64,000 nucleotides of DNA from Bacteroidota bacterium (GTDB lineage: Bacteria; Bacteroidota; Bacteroidia; Bacteroidales; FEN-979). The DNA lies in assembly GCA_026391795.1 (NCBI GenBank), contig JAPLDI010000004.1:152068-216067 (forward strand), given 5' to 3'. How positions within the stretch are numbered: position 1 is the stretch's first letter; each line of letters opens with the position of its first letter. The notes below the pieces were generated by a model. It was not told where the DNA came from. It searched no databases and saw only the letters and a list, made by a program, of their open reading frames with translations. Below are positions 5,940 through 14,807 of this stretch, one piece after another. The position numbers were made by a program, and so were the translations under genes.

Positions 5940-8531
5940 ATGCAAAAATATTTTCCCTTTCTGGTACTGTTGGTCTTTTCTTTTACTTCCCGGGCCCAGT
6001 TCACTGATGATTTTTCTGATGGCGATTTCAAGCAGAATCCAGCCTGGGAAGGAGATACAGGAGATTTCGAAATCAATGCGACCGGGCAGCTTCATCTTGT
6101 TGCTTCGGGAGCGGACACCTCCGTGCTGGTGACGGCCAGCCAACGGATTGAACAAACCGAATGGGCCCTATGGGTCAAATTGTCGTTCAATACTTCGGCA
6201 AATAATTATGCAAGAGTATATCTTTCATCTGACAATCCCGATCTGGTAGGGCCATTAAACGGTTACTTTCTGCAGATCGGCGGAAGTGATGACAGCATTT
6301 CTTTTTATAGACAAAACGGAACGCAGGCTGAAAAACTTCTTAAGGGTAATTTTTCCTGCACCAATCATTCGGTTAATGTTTTACGGTTAAAGATGATTCA
6401 TGACTCAGTGGGGAGATGGACACTTTACTCGGATGATACCGGGGGGACTGATTTCATTATAGAGGGAACATGCATTGATTCCGGGATTGTCTCCACCGCC
6501 TGGTTTGGCATTTATTGCCATTATACCAAAAGCAATTCAGCAAAATTTTACTTCGATGATTTTTATGCTGGAGCTGTTCGGGTCGATACAATTCCTCCTG
6601 CAGCAGAATCACTGATGATAAAAGACAGTGCCTCGTTATTGATTACTTTTTCAGAACGTATTGAAACTATAACGGCCCAGGATATTCATCATTATTATTC
6701 AAAGATAAACGGGAACCCGCTATTGGCTATCGTTGATCCCGGACAGGGTGAAAAAGTCATATTAACATTCGGGCAACCCTTCCCGGATGGAATTTCAGAC
6801 ACCCTGATAATAAAAGGAATAAAAGATCTGTCAGGAAATATCATGGATGAAATGGCCGTTCCGTTTTCCAATTACAAGGAAAAAGCAAGGGATATAATCA
6901 TTGATGAGATCATGGCCGATCCTGACCCGGTTACCGGGTTGCCGGAAAGTGAATATGTTGAATTGTATAACCGAACCAGGTTTCCCATTAACCTGAACGG
7001 ATGGGCCTTTGAATATGGTTCTTCTGTAAAAACGTTTCCCGGGGTGACCATTTCACCTCACGGTTACCTGATACTGACCAGGGGCATCATGATGAATCAT
7101 TATGGAGTGTGTATTGATCTGTTCTCGTCTTATTCGTCGCTCTCGAATGAAGGGACTATGCTGGTCCTTAAGAATGCAGGTGGAAAAGTGGTCCATTCGG
7201 TAGGCTATTCGATTGACTGGTATAAAGATCCGCTCAAAGAAACCGGTGGGTGGTCGCTTGAAATGATTGACACAGAGAATCCCTGCGGATGCCAGGATAA
7301 CTGGAAAGCCTCAATTGATGTAAAAGGCGGTACCCCGGGTGCCATCAATTCAGTTCACGCCCTCAATCCTGATATTGAACAACCCTACATGAAAAGTTCG
7401 CGGATCGTATCCGACAGTATCTTTGAAATAGAGTTTTCAGAGCCCATGGACAGTCTTCATTTAAATGAGACAAACCAATGGAGCCTCTCCCTGGCAGAAA
7501 ATACTGCGACCGGAGTTTTACCGATCGCACCAGAATACAGATTTGCACTGATTACTTTTCAGAAACCCATTGAACGGAAACACATCTATTATTTATCCTG
7601 TAAAAACCCGCCATTCGATTGCACAGGAAACCTTCTGGACACAACCCATCTGGCAAGAATAGGCCTGCCGGATTCTGCTTTCACAGGCGATCTGGTTATC
7701 AATGAAATACTGGTTAATCCGGCAAAAGACGGTGAAAAATTTATCGAGATCTTTAACCGGTCCGAAAAAATCCTGAACCTCCAGGAACTGGCATTGGGGT
7801 TTTATGACAGCCTACAGACCGAGGTCCCCGATTTGAAAACAATTTCGGAAGTCAGCTTGATCTCTTTTCCCGGAGACTATTCCGTTCTGACAAAAAAACC
7901 AACGGATATTCAGTCAAGATACAGTTGTCCGGACCCGGATGTTTTTGTGGCCATGGCCGCCATGCCTTCCATTGACAGGGATCAGGGTTTTATTCTTCTG
8001 GCAAGGAAAAATAACGGAACCCTCGTTGACCGTGTTCATTACTCCCCGGGGATGTATTCGGATTTTCTGACCATGACTGAGGGCATCTCTCTTGAACGGC
8101 TGAATCCGTTTCTGCCATCGGAGGATTTTGCCAGTTGGCATTCTGCCTCAGAAGGGTGCGGGTTTGCAACTCCCGGATATCGGAACTCCGAGTTTTTACA
8201 GATGAATTCAGGCGATGAAACAATCAGCATCTCCCCTTGTGTCTTTACTCCGGATGATGATGGGAAAGATGATGTATTGTTGATCGGATTCAAACTGGAC
8301 GAACCAGGCTATCTTGTCAGTATTGCTATTTTCAATGCGAGCGGCAACCTGATCCGCCATCTGACGAAAAACAGACTATTGTCAACAGAAGACGGAATCA
8401 TTTGGAATGGCAGGGATGAAATGAACCAGAAATTACCGGCAGGTATTTATATAGTGTATATTGAGCTGTTAAAGCCTGAAGGGAACGTAAAGCAAATAAA
8501 GAGAACCTGTGTTCTTGGCAGGAGCCGTTAA
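5940..8531 (+). CDS. Lamin-tail-domain surface protein with C-terminal sorting-like domain
   Basis: An 863-residue exported protein with a signal peptide ending near SRAQ. A jelly-roll-like N-terminal region (20-210) is followed by an SbsA/Big_5-like Ig domain (about 215-315). Then come a lamin-tail domain (about 318-450, IIIDEIMADP), a second Ig-like repeat (about 480-575) and a second lamin-tail domain (about 580-720, LVINEILVNP). The last 90 residues (TPDDDGKDD, then IWNGRDEMNQKLPAGIY) resemble the gliding-motility-associated or FlgD-like C-terminal domain of type IX secretion substrates. It is likely secreted or surface-attached; the function is unknown. Its stop overlaps the convergent comF stop by 4 bases. 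Confidence 0.85.
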   Translation: MQKYFPFLVLLVFSFTSRAQFTDDFSDGDFKQNPAWEGDTGDFEINATGQLHLVASGADTSVLVTASQRIEQTEWALWVKLSFNTSANNYARVYLSSDNPDLVGPLNGYFLQIGGSDDSISFYRQNGTQAEKLLKGNFSCTNHSVNVLRLKMIHDSVGRWTLYSDDTGGTDFIIEGTCIDSGIVSTAWFGIYCHYTKSNSAKFYFDDFYAGAVRVDTIPPAAESLMIKDSASLLITFSERIETITAQDIHHYYSKINGNPLLAIVDPGQGEKVILTFGQPFPDGISDTLIIKGIKDLSGNIMDEMAVPFSNYKEKARDIIIDEIMADPDPVTGLPESEYVELYNRTRFPINLNGWAFEYGSSVKTFPGVTISPHGYLILTRGIMMNHYGVCIDLFSSYSSLSNEGTMLVLKNAGGKVVHSVGYSIDWYKDPLKETGGWSLEMIDTENPCGCQDNWKASIDVKGGTPGAINSVHALNPDIEQPYMKSSRIVSDSIFEIEFSEPMDSLHLNETNQWSLSLAENTATGVLPIAPEYRFALITFQKPIERKHIYYLSCKNPPFDCTGNLLDTTHLARIGLPDSAFTGDLVINEILVNPAKDGEKFIEIFNRSEKILNLQELALGFYDSLQTEVPDLKTISEVSLISFPGDYSVLTKKPTDIQSRYSCPDPDVFVAMAAMPSIDRDQGFILLARKNNGTLVDRVHYSPGMYSDFLTMTEGISLERLNPFLPSEDFASWHSASEGCGFATPGYRNSEFLQMNSGDETISISPCVFTPDDDGKDDVLLIGFKLDEPGYLVSIAIFNASGNLIRHLTKNRLLSTEDGIIWNGRDEMNQKLPAGIYIVYIELLKPEGNVKQIKRTCVLGRSR

Positions 8532-9217
8532 GCAGGAGCCATTGCAATTGTTGCCACACTGATACGGACTCCGCGGATCGGAGAAATCACCTGGATGCAG
8601 GATTCAAGAGTGGCCCCCGTTGTTATGACATCGTCAACAAGAAGGATGTGTTTCATTTCCATCGGCCCGGGATCGCTGACTTCAAAAACCGCTGCAACAT
8701 TCTGGTAGCGCCTGAAACGGGATTTCTTCGTTTGGGTTTCTGTATCTTTCGTGCGGAAGAGAGCTTCAGGGGCTACCGGGATATTCAGGGATTCACCCAT
8801 CCCAATTGCAAATTGTTCGCTTTGGTTATACCCTCTTTGAGCGAGTTTTTTGGTGTGGAGCGGAACCGGTACAATCTGCTGAACTGAACGGAATAACGGA
8901 GACTCTTTCAGATGATTTCCATATTGCCTTCCCAGGCAGATTCCAATATCCTTCCGTCCTTTGTATTTCAATTGATGGATTAACCGCTGAACCTTATTCC
9001 CTTTGTTAAAATAAAGGTAAGCCGCAGCACTTTCAAGGGGGACCCTTCCCCAGAACATACGACTAACCGGGTTTTCAGAGGTAAGGTGAAAATTCGTTCG
9101 TGGAAGATGAAATTCACAGGAAATACACAATGTTTCTTCCTGTTTCCAGAGACTGTTTCCGCAGGCTGCACAAATCCTGGGAAAGAGGATTGAAATAAAA
9201 TCGTCAATTAACAGCAT
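8528..9217 (-). CDS. comF: ComF family protein / phosphoribosyltransferase-like
   Basis: A 229-residue protein with an N-terminal four-cysteine zinc motif (CAACG and CISC, residues about 17-35). A C-terminal type I phosphoribosyltransferase fold has the PRPP-binding loop ILLVDDVITTGAT at about residues 190-202. This is the standard layout of ComF/GntX, which act in DNA uptake or use of external DNA. It is cytoplasmic, monocistronic, and convergent with the lamin-tail gene. No other competence gene lies in the window, so its role in transformation is not supported by context. Confidence 0.9.
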   Translation of the reverse strand: MLLIDDFISILFPRICAACGNSLWKQEETLCISCEFHLPRTNFHLTSENPVSRMFWGRVPLESAAAYLYFNKGNKVQRLIHQLKYKGRKDIGICLGRQYGNHLKESPLFRSVQQIVPVPLHTKKLAQRGYNQSEQFAIGMGESLNIPVAPEALFRTKDTETQTKKSRFRRYQNVAAVFEVSDPGPMEMKHILLVDDVITTGATLESCIQVISPIRGVRISVATIAMAPA

Positions 9218-9343
9218 AAGATATTGTTTATATTGCTTTATCGGTTAATTTTGAAAAGGTAATAACAGAAAATCACACTATTTTATATATGACCTGACCC
9301 GGAGCTGAGCAAAAAGAAAGAAATTAGTGTATTCCCTGACAAA

Positions 9344-11077
9344 ATGGATCAAAAGAAGATTTTAGAGGTAAAAGACCTTACAGTGGTTTTTCATCATGAG
9401 AATGAAATTACAACCGCTGTTAACGGTGTGAGTTTTGCAGTTGAACGGGGAGAAACCGTTGGGATTGTCGGGGAGTCGGGATCCGGGAAATCGGTAACTG
9501 CACTTTCAATTCTCAGACTACTTCATTATTCCGGGGGCGAGATCGTAAAGGGAAGCATTTTTTTCCGGGATAAAGAAGAGGTAGAAAAATCGCTGATGTC
9601 GCTATCGGAAAAGCAGATGCAACAATTCAGGGGGAAAGAGGCGGGTATGATTTTCCAGGAGCCAATGACTTCATTAAACCCGGTACTGACTTGTGGCTTT
9701 CAGGTGATGGAAGCGATGCGATGGCATCTTAAGATCGGCAGGAAAGACGCCCGGCAAAAAGTGCTTGACTGGTTTGATGAAGTAGGCCTTCCCCGGCCCG
9801 AAGCAATATTTCATGCTTATCCCCACCAGCTTTCCGGAGGGCAGAAACAGCGGGTTATGATCGCAATGGCGATGTCGTGCAACCCTTCCCTGCTGATTGC
9901 GGATGAACCCACTACAGCATTGGATGTAACGGTTCAGAAAACCATTCTTGAGCTTATGAAGAAACTGCAGGCAAAACACGGTATGAGCATTTTGTTCATT
10001 ACACACGACCTGGCTTTGGTTTCTGGTTTTGCTGACCGGGTATTGGTAATGTACAAGGGAGAAGTGGTAGAGGAGGGTGAAACAGGGAAAATCTTCAGTA
10101 TGCCTTCCCACCCTTATACCGCAGGTTTGTTAAAATGCCGCCCGCCAGCAAACAAACGGCTTAAAAGATTGGTTACCATTTCGGAGTTTTTAGAGCCAGG
10201 AACCCGGTCTGTTCAGGAACCAGAGGCAGAAACCCCTGAGGAGCGCCGAAAAAGGCATGGTATATTATACTCACAGCCCCCGATACTACAGGTTAAAGAT
10301 CTGGAAACAGCATTTCCGACCCACTATTCTTTCTTCGGCAAGGCGGATGCGTTTGTAAAAGCAGTGAATTGCGTCTCATTTGATGTATATCCCGGAGAGA
10401 CGTTAGGCATTGTCGGAGAGTCAGGAAGCGGCAAGACAACCCTTGGAAGAAGCATACTCCGGCTCATCAAGGCCAGGGAGGGAAAGATTATTTATAATGG
10501 CCGGGAGATAGGGGAACTGTCACAAAAAAAATTAAAATCACTTCGAGGCGACCTTCAGATAATCTTCCAGGACCCCTATTCTTCGCTCAATCCCAGGTTG
10601 ACTGCAGGTGCGGCAATCATGGAACCGATGTTGGTGCAGTCTCAATACAAAAACAGGGAACAAAGAAAACGCAGGGCTGCTGAACTGCTTGAAATGGTAG
10701 GTCTTGACCACACCCAATTTAGCCGGTATCCTCATGAGTTTTCGGGAGGACAGCGCCAACGGGTGTGCATTGCAAGAACGCTGGCGGTGAACCCCAAACT
10801 GATTATCTGCGACGAATCTGTCTCTGCCCTTGATGTTTCTGTTCAGGCACAGATCCTTAACCTTCTTAACCACCTGAAAAGGGAATTTGGATTTACTTAT
10901 GTTTTTATTTCCCATGATCTGTCGGTAGTTCGTTTCATGTCTGACAGGCTCATTGTGATGCGAAATGGACAGATTGAAGAGATGGGAGAGGCTGATAAAA
11001 TCTATTCCTGCCCGGAAAAGGAATATACAAAGTTGCTGCTGGGGGCAATACCCTTGTTAGAAACAGTTTCAAAATAG
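9344..11077 (+). CDS. Dipeptide/oligopeptide ABC transporter, fused two-domain ATPase
   Basis: A 577-residue protein made of two ABC ATPase domains in tandem (about 1-270 and 315-570), equivalent to DppD and DppF in one chain, as in YejF and GsiA. Both halves have Walker A ([16 protein letters not shown]), signature ([16 protein letters not shown]) and Walker B ([24 protein letters not shown]). The first half ends with the oligopeptide-type C-terminal extension (HPYTAGLL). It should energise import of peptides or a similar solute from the cytoplasmic face. The permeases and binding protein are not in this window, so the substrate is unknown. Confidence 0.93.
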   Translation: MDQKKILEVKDLTVVFHHENEITTAVNGVSFAVERGETVGIVGESGSGKSVTALSILRLLHYSGGEIVKGSIFFRDKEEVEKSLMSLSEKQMQQFRGKEAGMIFQEPMTSLNPVLTCGFQVMEAMRWHLKIGRKDARQKVLDWFDEVGLPRPEAIFHAYPHQLSGGQKQRVMIAMAMSCNPSLLIADEPTTALDVTVQKTILELMKKLQAKHGMSILFITHDLALVSGFADRVLVMYKGEVVEEGETGKIFSMPSHPYTAGLLKCRPPANKRLKRLVTISEFLEPGTRSVQEPEAETPEERRKRHGILYSQPPILQVKDLETAFPTHYSFFGKADAFVKAVNCVSFDVYPGETLGIVGESGSGKTTLGRSILRLIKAREGKIIYNGREIGELSQKKLKSLRGDLQIIFQDPYSSLNPRLTAGAAIMEPMLVQSQYKNREQRKRRAAELLEMVGLDHTQFSRYPHEFSGGQRQRVCIARTLAVNPKLIICDESVSALDVSVQAQILNLLNHLKREFGFTYVFISHDLSVVRFMSDRLIVMRNGQIEEMGEADKIYSCPEKEYTKLLLGAIPLLETVSK

Positions 11078-11155
11078 TGGTTAGGCAATACAAGACCGTA
11101 AAAGTTACAGGTAACAGGATAATTAAAATCCGCAAGAAAGTTAACATTGTTTTAG

Positions 11156-11163
11156 TACCTTTG
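11156..11163 (+). promoter_or_regulatory. -7 element of the TPR kinase gene
   Basis: TACCTTTG matches the Bacteroidota TAnnTTTG element and lies 27 bases before the start codon at 11190. I see no clear -33 TTG at the expected distance. Confidence 0.4.
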
Positions 11164-11189
11164 TTAACTGAGCGGCAGAATAGTGTTAA

Positions 11190-13100
11190 ATGAAGTATTT
11201 AAATTCAATAATTCTCGGATTGTTGCTGGGATGTCTTTTGGAATTATTCCCGACTTCCACTTTCTCCCATTCTGTTCCGGTTGATCCATCCAAACTTGTT
11301 TTTCTCAGGGACTCCATCAACAAACTGGATTCGCTGGTACAAGTTACCATGATAGGAACCCCGACCCTATCCATTAAATATGCAAGAAAAGCCGTAGGTT
11401 ATGCACTTAAACTAAAAACCCCGGAAGACCTGGTTCATGGTTATTCTTTAATGGGGCAGGCTTTTTATAAAAACCGTAAAGATTCCAGCTATATTTATTT
11501 CAACAAAGCACTGAAAATTGCCGACAGTACAAAACAGAATAAACGAAAACACCTGCTGCTTTTCTATTGTGCAAAACTTTATTATGTTGCAAAGAACTAT
11601 AAAACTGCGATTATCCTGTTTGATTCCTGCATAGGGCTTGCAGAAGCACAGAAGGATTATACAACGATCGCTTCGGCGTTCAACCTTCTTGGGAGTATCA
11701 ATATTGACATTAAAAACAAGGATGATGCTTTAAAAATGTTTGATTCGGCAAATAAAATTGCTGTCAGGTATTCGATTCCCAGTCAGATTGGTCTTTCGCT
11801 TGGAAATCTTGCCAGGTTTGAAAAAGATCCTGTCAAGGCGAATAAGCTCGAGAAAGAAGCGATACAATACTTATTAAAGAGCAAGGGGAATGAAGAAGGG
11901 TTAGCAAGAATATATATCAACATCGGATTTCGCGCAAAAAACCCGGATACGGCCCTCTTCTATTTTAAGGAAGCATTGAAACAAACCCGAAATACGTATT
12001 TGCCAGAAGTTGAATTGCCCGCCTATAATAACATGGTGTATAGCTATCTTGATAAGGGGAAAATAAAGGAGGCAGAAGAATGTTTGGTTGATCATGCCAT
12101 TCCTCTCGCTCAAAAAGAAAAGAACGATGACTGGATGGCGACATTATGCGATACATATGCGGAAGTGCTTGTCAAGAAAGGGGACTTCAAGGCTGCTGCA
12201 AAATGGCAGAAAACAGCTATGGATAAAAGGATATCAGCTGACAGGGCACAGGCTTCTGAACAAGTCAGATTGCTTGGAGTTTTACTTGATGTGAAAAGTA
12301 AAGAGGTAATCATTCAGGATAATCAGAAGGAAATTTTGTTACAGCAAAACCGATTACAAAAAACCCGGCTGGGGCTGACGATCACAATTTTTATGATCAT
12401 CGGTTTTGTATTCATTATCCTCTGGTTACAGCAGCGAAACCGGGTAAAACTGCAGGTACAACAAATCCAGTCTGCAAAGCGGATCATCGAAATGGAAGAA
12501 AACGAGAAGGCAAAAACAGCCAGGGAGTTGCATGATATTACCGGACAGCTGTTTCTGGGAATAGCGGGGGAGATTGAAAATCTTGAAATAAAAGACAACC
12601 TTGTCAAGGAAGAGATCAAAGGTAAGATTAAAAACCTGGGAACAAGCATTCGCAGGATATCCCACAGGATGAATAAGGCAATGCTGGATAATTTTACTTT
12701 CGAGGAGCTGATCGTCGGTCAGTGTGAAGACATAAAGAAACTCGTTGGCTTGCAGATAAATCTTGAAATGCCTGAAGAGCCGCTCGTCCTCGACGAAGAA
12801 GTAGTATTGCATTCATACAGGATCGTACAGGAGTTACTCACTAATGCCGGGAAATACGCCAAGGATAGTTATGTAAGTTTGGTTTTTCTAAAAACCTCAT
12901 CGGAGTTGATCTTTACATATTCTGACAATGGGCCGGGGTTTGATACAAGCCTGATTGAAAAAAGGGGAATGGGTTTATTGAATATCTTTGAACGGGCTAA
13001 ATTGCTGAATGGCACGGCAAAGGTGACATCTTCACCGGGAGACGGGACTTCATGGGAAATTAAATTTCCGGTTGTCCCTCTCAAAATAAAAACGATATAA
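11190..13100 (+). CDS. TPR-containing sensor histidine kinase (NarL/DesK type)
   Basis: A 636-residue kinase. An N-terminal signal peptide is followed by about 350 residues of tetratricopeptide-like helices placed in the periplasm, then one membrane helix (about residues 390-410). The cytoplasmic part is a short coiled coil, a HisKA_3 dimerisation helix with ARELHD (phosphoacceptor His about 447), and an HATPase domain with an N-box (ELLTNAGKYA) and G-boxes (YSDNGPGFD, GMGLLN). This architecture is common in Bacteroidota. It is 13 bases upstream of a LuxR-type response regulator, its likely partner. The signal sensed is unknown. Confidence 0.93.
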   Translation: MKYLNSIILGLLLGCLLELFPTSTFSHSVPVDPSKLVFLRDSINKLDSLVQVTMIGTPTLSIKYARKAVGYALKLKTPEDLVHGYSLMGQAFYKNRKDSSYIYFNKALKIADSTKQNKRKHLLLFYCAKLYYVAKNYKTAIILFDSCIGLAEAQKDYTTIASAFNLLGSINIDIKNKDDALKMFDSANKIAVRYSIPSQIGLSLGNLARFEKDPVKANKLEKEAIQYLLKSKGNEEGLARIYINIGFRAKNPDTALFYFKEALKQTRNTYLPEVELPAYNNMVYSYLDKGKIKEAEECLVDHAIPLAQKEKNDDWMATLCDTYAEVLVKKGDFKAAAKWQKTAMDKRISADRAQASEQVRLLGVLLDVKSKEVIIQDNQKEILLQQNRLQKTRLGLTITIFMIIGFVFIILWLQQRNRVKLQVQQIQSAKRIIEMEENEKAKTARELHDITGQLFLGIAGEIENLEIKDNLVKEEIKGKIKNLGTSIRRISHRMNKAMLDNFTFEELIVGQCEDIKKLVGLQINLEMPEEPLVLDEEVVLHSYRIVQELLTNAGKYAKDSYVSLVFLKTSSELIFTYSDNGPGFDTSLIEKRGMGLLNIFERAKLLNGTAKVTSSPGDGTSWEIKFPVVPLKIKTI

Positions 13101-13113
13101 ATATCATCAATTC

Positions 13114-13743
13114 ATGATCAGGCTGTTTACAATTGAAGACCATCCGGTAATCATTACAGGATTACGAAATACGTTCCGTCCATCGAGGGATGGTGTTGAA
13201 ATAGTCGGTAGTGCCAATAATGTTGATGAAGCCATACAAACTGCAAATCCTTACTCCTTTGATGTCTTTCTTCTGGATTTGTGGATCCCGGGATACCAGC
13301 CACTTCAGAATATTAAGAAGCTCAAGGACCATTTCCCGGGGAAACCGATTGTCATGTTTACTTCAGAAGACTCAACACTTTGGCAACGGAAAATGTTTGA
13401 AGCAGGGGCCATGGCATATCTTCTGAAGAATGCGGAAAAAAGCGAAATCCGTCTAACGCTGGAGAAAGTTTCCCAGGGGATGACGGTTTTTACAGGTATG
13501 ATTGAACCGGAAAGAGAACAGGCCTTCCGGGCAGGGTTTGCAGATCCCAGGTATGTACTGACCCCAAACCAAAAAGAATACGTTGTTTTTTTATCGAACG
13601 GATTGACCCAACAGGAGATTGCCGAAAAAAAATCTCTGAGTATTTCCACCGTTGAAAAAACGATAAAAAACATTCGAGAAAAGTGTGCTGCTAAAAATAA
13701 TGCAGAACTTGTGAAAATTCTCCTTGAAAGAGGAGTTATCTGA
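13114..13743 (+). CDS. LuxR/NarL-family response regulator
   Basis: A 209-residue regulator with an N-terminal receiver (IEDHPVI acidic start, phosphoacceptor Asp in FLLDLW near residue 53, conserved Lys in LLKNAEK near 108). The C-terminal LuxR helix-turn-helix (about 145-205) includes LTPNQKEYVVFLSNGLTQQEIA and the recognition helix around STVEKTIKNI. It is coupled to the TPR histidine kinase just upstream and should act as its DNA-binding output. No target site can be assigned; the nearest candidate target is the orphan secreted protein gene at 14064. Confidence 0.92.
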   Translation: MIRLFTIEDHPVIITGLRNTFRPSRDGVEIVGSANNVDEAIQTANPYSFDVFLLDLWIPGYQPLQNIKKLKDHFPGKPIVMFTSEDSTLWQRKMFEAGAMAYLLKNAEKSEIRLTLEKVSQGMTVFTGMIEPEREQAFRAGFADPRYVLTPNQKEYVVFLSNGLTQQEIAEKKSLSISTVEKTIKNIREKCAAKNNAELVKILLERGVI

Positions 13744-14063
13744 AATCCCGTTTTATCACCCACCCCCAACTTCATTTTATTCACAAAACACGGATAGTTT
13801 TCAACAAAAAAATCTATATCCATAACCATCTTTTTCAAAAATCCGTCGAAAAAAACTTTTTCATGGCGTGTAAGCTGCACGCCATGTTAAAAGGTTAATA
13901 AGATGAAGATCAATGATATAACGTTTTTTGTTATTAAACGTATAGTGGTTTCCCGCTAGTTCATTTTACGGATTTCAGCAATTGCGCAACATGATTCACT
14001 GGTGTATTTTTACATCGTAATTAATTCAGGTAATAAATTATAAACAAATAATCTCCCAAAAAA
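13744..14063. other. 320-base spacer with a palindromic hairpin
   Basis: No coding sequence is apparent. The spacer is AT-rich and holds one strong inverted repeat, CATGGCGTG (13862-13870) and CACGCCATG (13878-13886), around a 7-base loop. No good T-run follows on either strand, so it is not a classic terminator. The right end should contain the promoter of the gene at 14064, but only a weak -7-like TATTTTTA is seen near 14007. Confidence 0.4.
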
Positions 14064-14450
14064 ATGAAAAAAGTACTTCTTCTGGCGATTTCGATTCTGA
14101 TGGTTACATCAGTTTTTGCAAGGAAATCGGGTCTTCCTATTCCATCTTACAATTTCCCCTTGAAAAGCAGTGCTTATTTTCAGGAAGATTTATCGCGTCC
14201 GGGTCATAATAATTTCTCTGATGAAAAAAGAGATGTAAATGTTACGAACGAAGGAGCTGCCGGAAGCGGCCCTGTCGGATCTGCTATTATAGTATACGTG
14301 TACCGTCTTGACGGGACAACTACCATGGGACCATATTATGTACCCTCCGGAGAAACCAGGACAATTTCAATTGACGGGCATTCTTGGGGTGTATATGCCC
14401 TGACACTACGTCCGACCTATATTTCTGTCTGGACAACCGACGACTTGTAA
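14064..14450 (+). CDS. Small secreted protein of unknown function
   Basis: I do not recognise this gene. It encodes 128 residues with a clear signal peptide (MKKVLLLAISILMVTSVFA). The mature part has a proline- and serine-rich opening (LPIPSYNFPLKSS), a Gly/Ala linker (EGAAGSGPVGS) and a C-terminal beta-rich half (YVYRLDGTTTMGPYYVPSGETRTISIDG) with many tyrosine and threonine residues and no cysteine. It ends with WTTDDL. It follows a two-component system and could be its target, which is inference. A long untranslated tail of about 240 bases precedes the next terminator. Confidence 0.7.
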   Translation: MKKVLLLAISILMVTSVFARKSGLPIPSYNFPLKSSAYFQEDLSRPGHNNFSDEKRDVNVTNEGAAGSGPVGSAIIVYVYRLDGTTTMGPYYVPSGETRTISIDGHSWGVYALTLRPTYISVWTTDDL

Positions 14451-14807
14451 TAAAGAAAGATAGCAGGAAATAAAAGACAGATAAGTATAAACCTGTAAAA
14501 CCGAAAAAAGAAAACAAAGATAACCTGCCAGAGACCAGGATGAATAAGGGATCGTGATGGAATAAAATATGTAGCTATATTAAATCCAAAAATTCCGCCG
14601 CCAAAGATAACGAAAAGTTATCAAAATTCCCTCCTAAATTTCACATCCTGATAATTATTCTACCTGGTCTTGAAGCAGGCCACTATTAAGAGGGCTGACC
14701 TTACGGTCAGCCCTCTTTTGTTTTTCCGGCAATGGCGTAAGGCAATCTCACATCCAAATGATGTTAAAAAGTAGTACTTTTACTATACTTTATGAAAAAA
14801 TAAAAGA
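14451..14807. other. 357-base spacer with a 3' tail, terminator and rnr leader
   Basis: No open frame of interest is seen. It contains a small hairpin (GATAAC-GAAAA-GTTATC, 14606-14622) and a strong terminator at 14688-14725. The 240 bases between the stop of the secreted-protein gene and the terminator are unusually long for this genome and could hold a stable 3' RNA. Confidence 0.4.
14688..14725 (+). terminator. Strong Rho-independent terminator
   Basis: AAGAGGGCTGACC (14688-14700) and GGTCAGCCCTCTT (14705-14717) form a perfect 13-bp stem with a TTAC loop, followed by TTGTTTTT. It ends plus-strand transcription before rnr. Confidence 0.9.

Noticed and set aside
11104-11115. GTTAC-AG-GTAAC palindrome before the TPR kinase gene
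   Set aside because: A 5-bp stem is too short to stand out from chance, and no second copy or T-run supports it.
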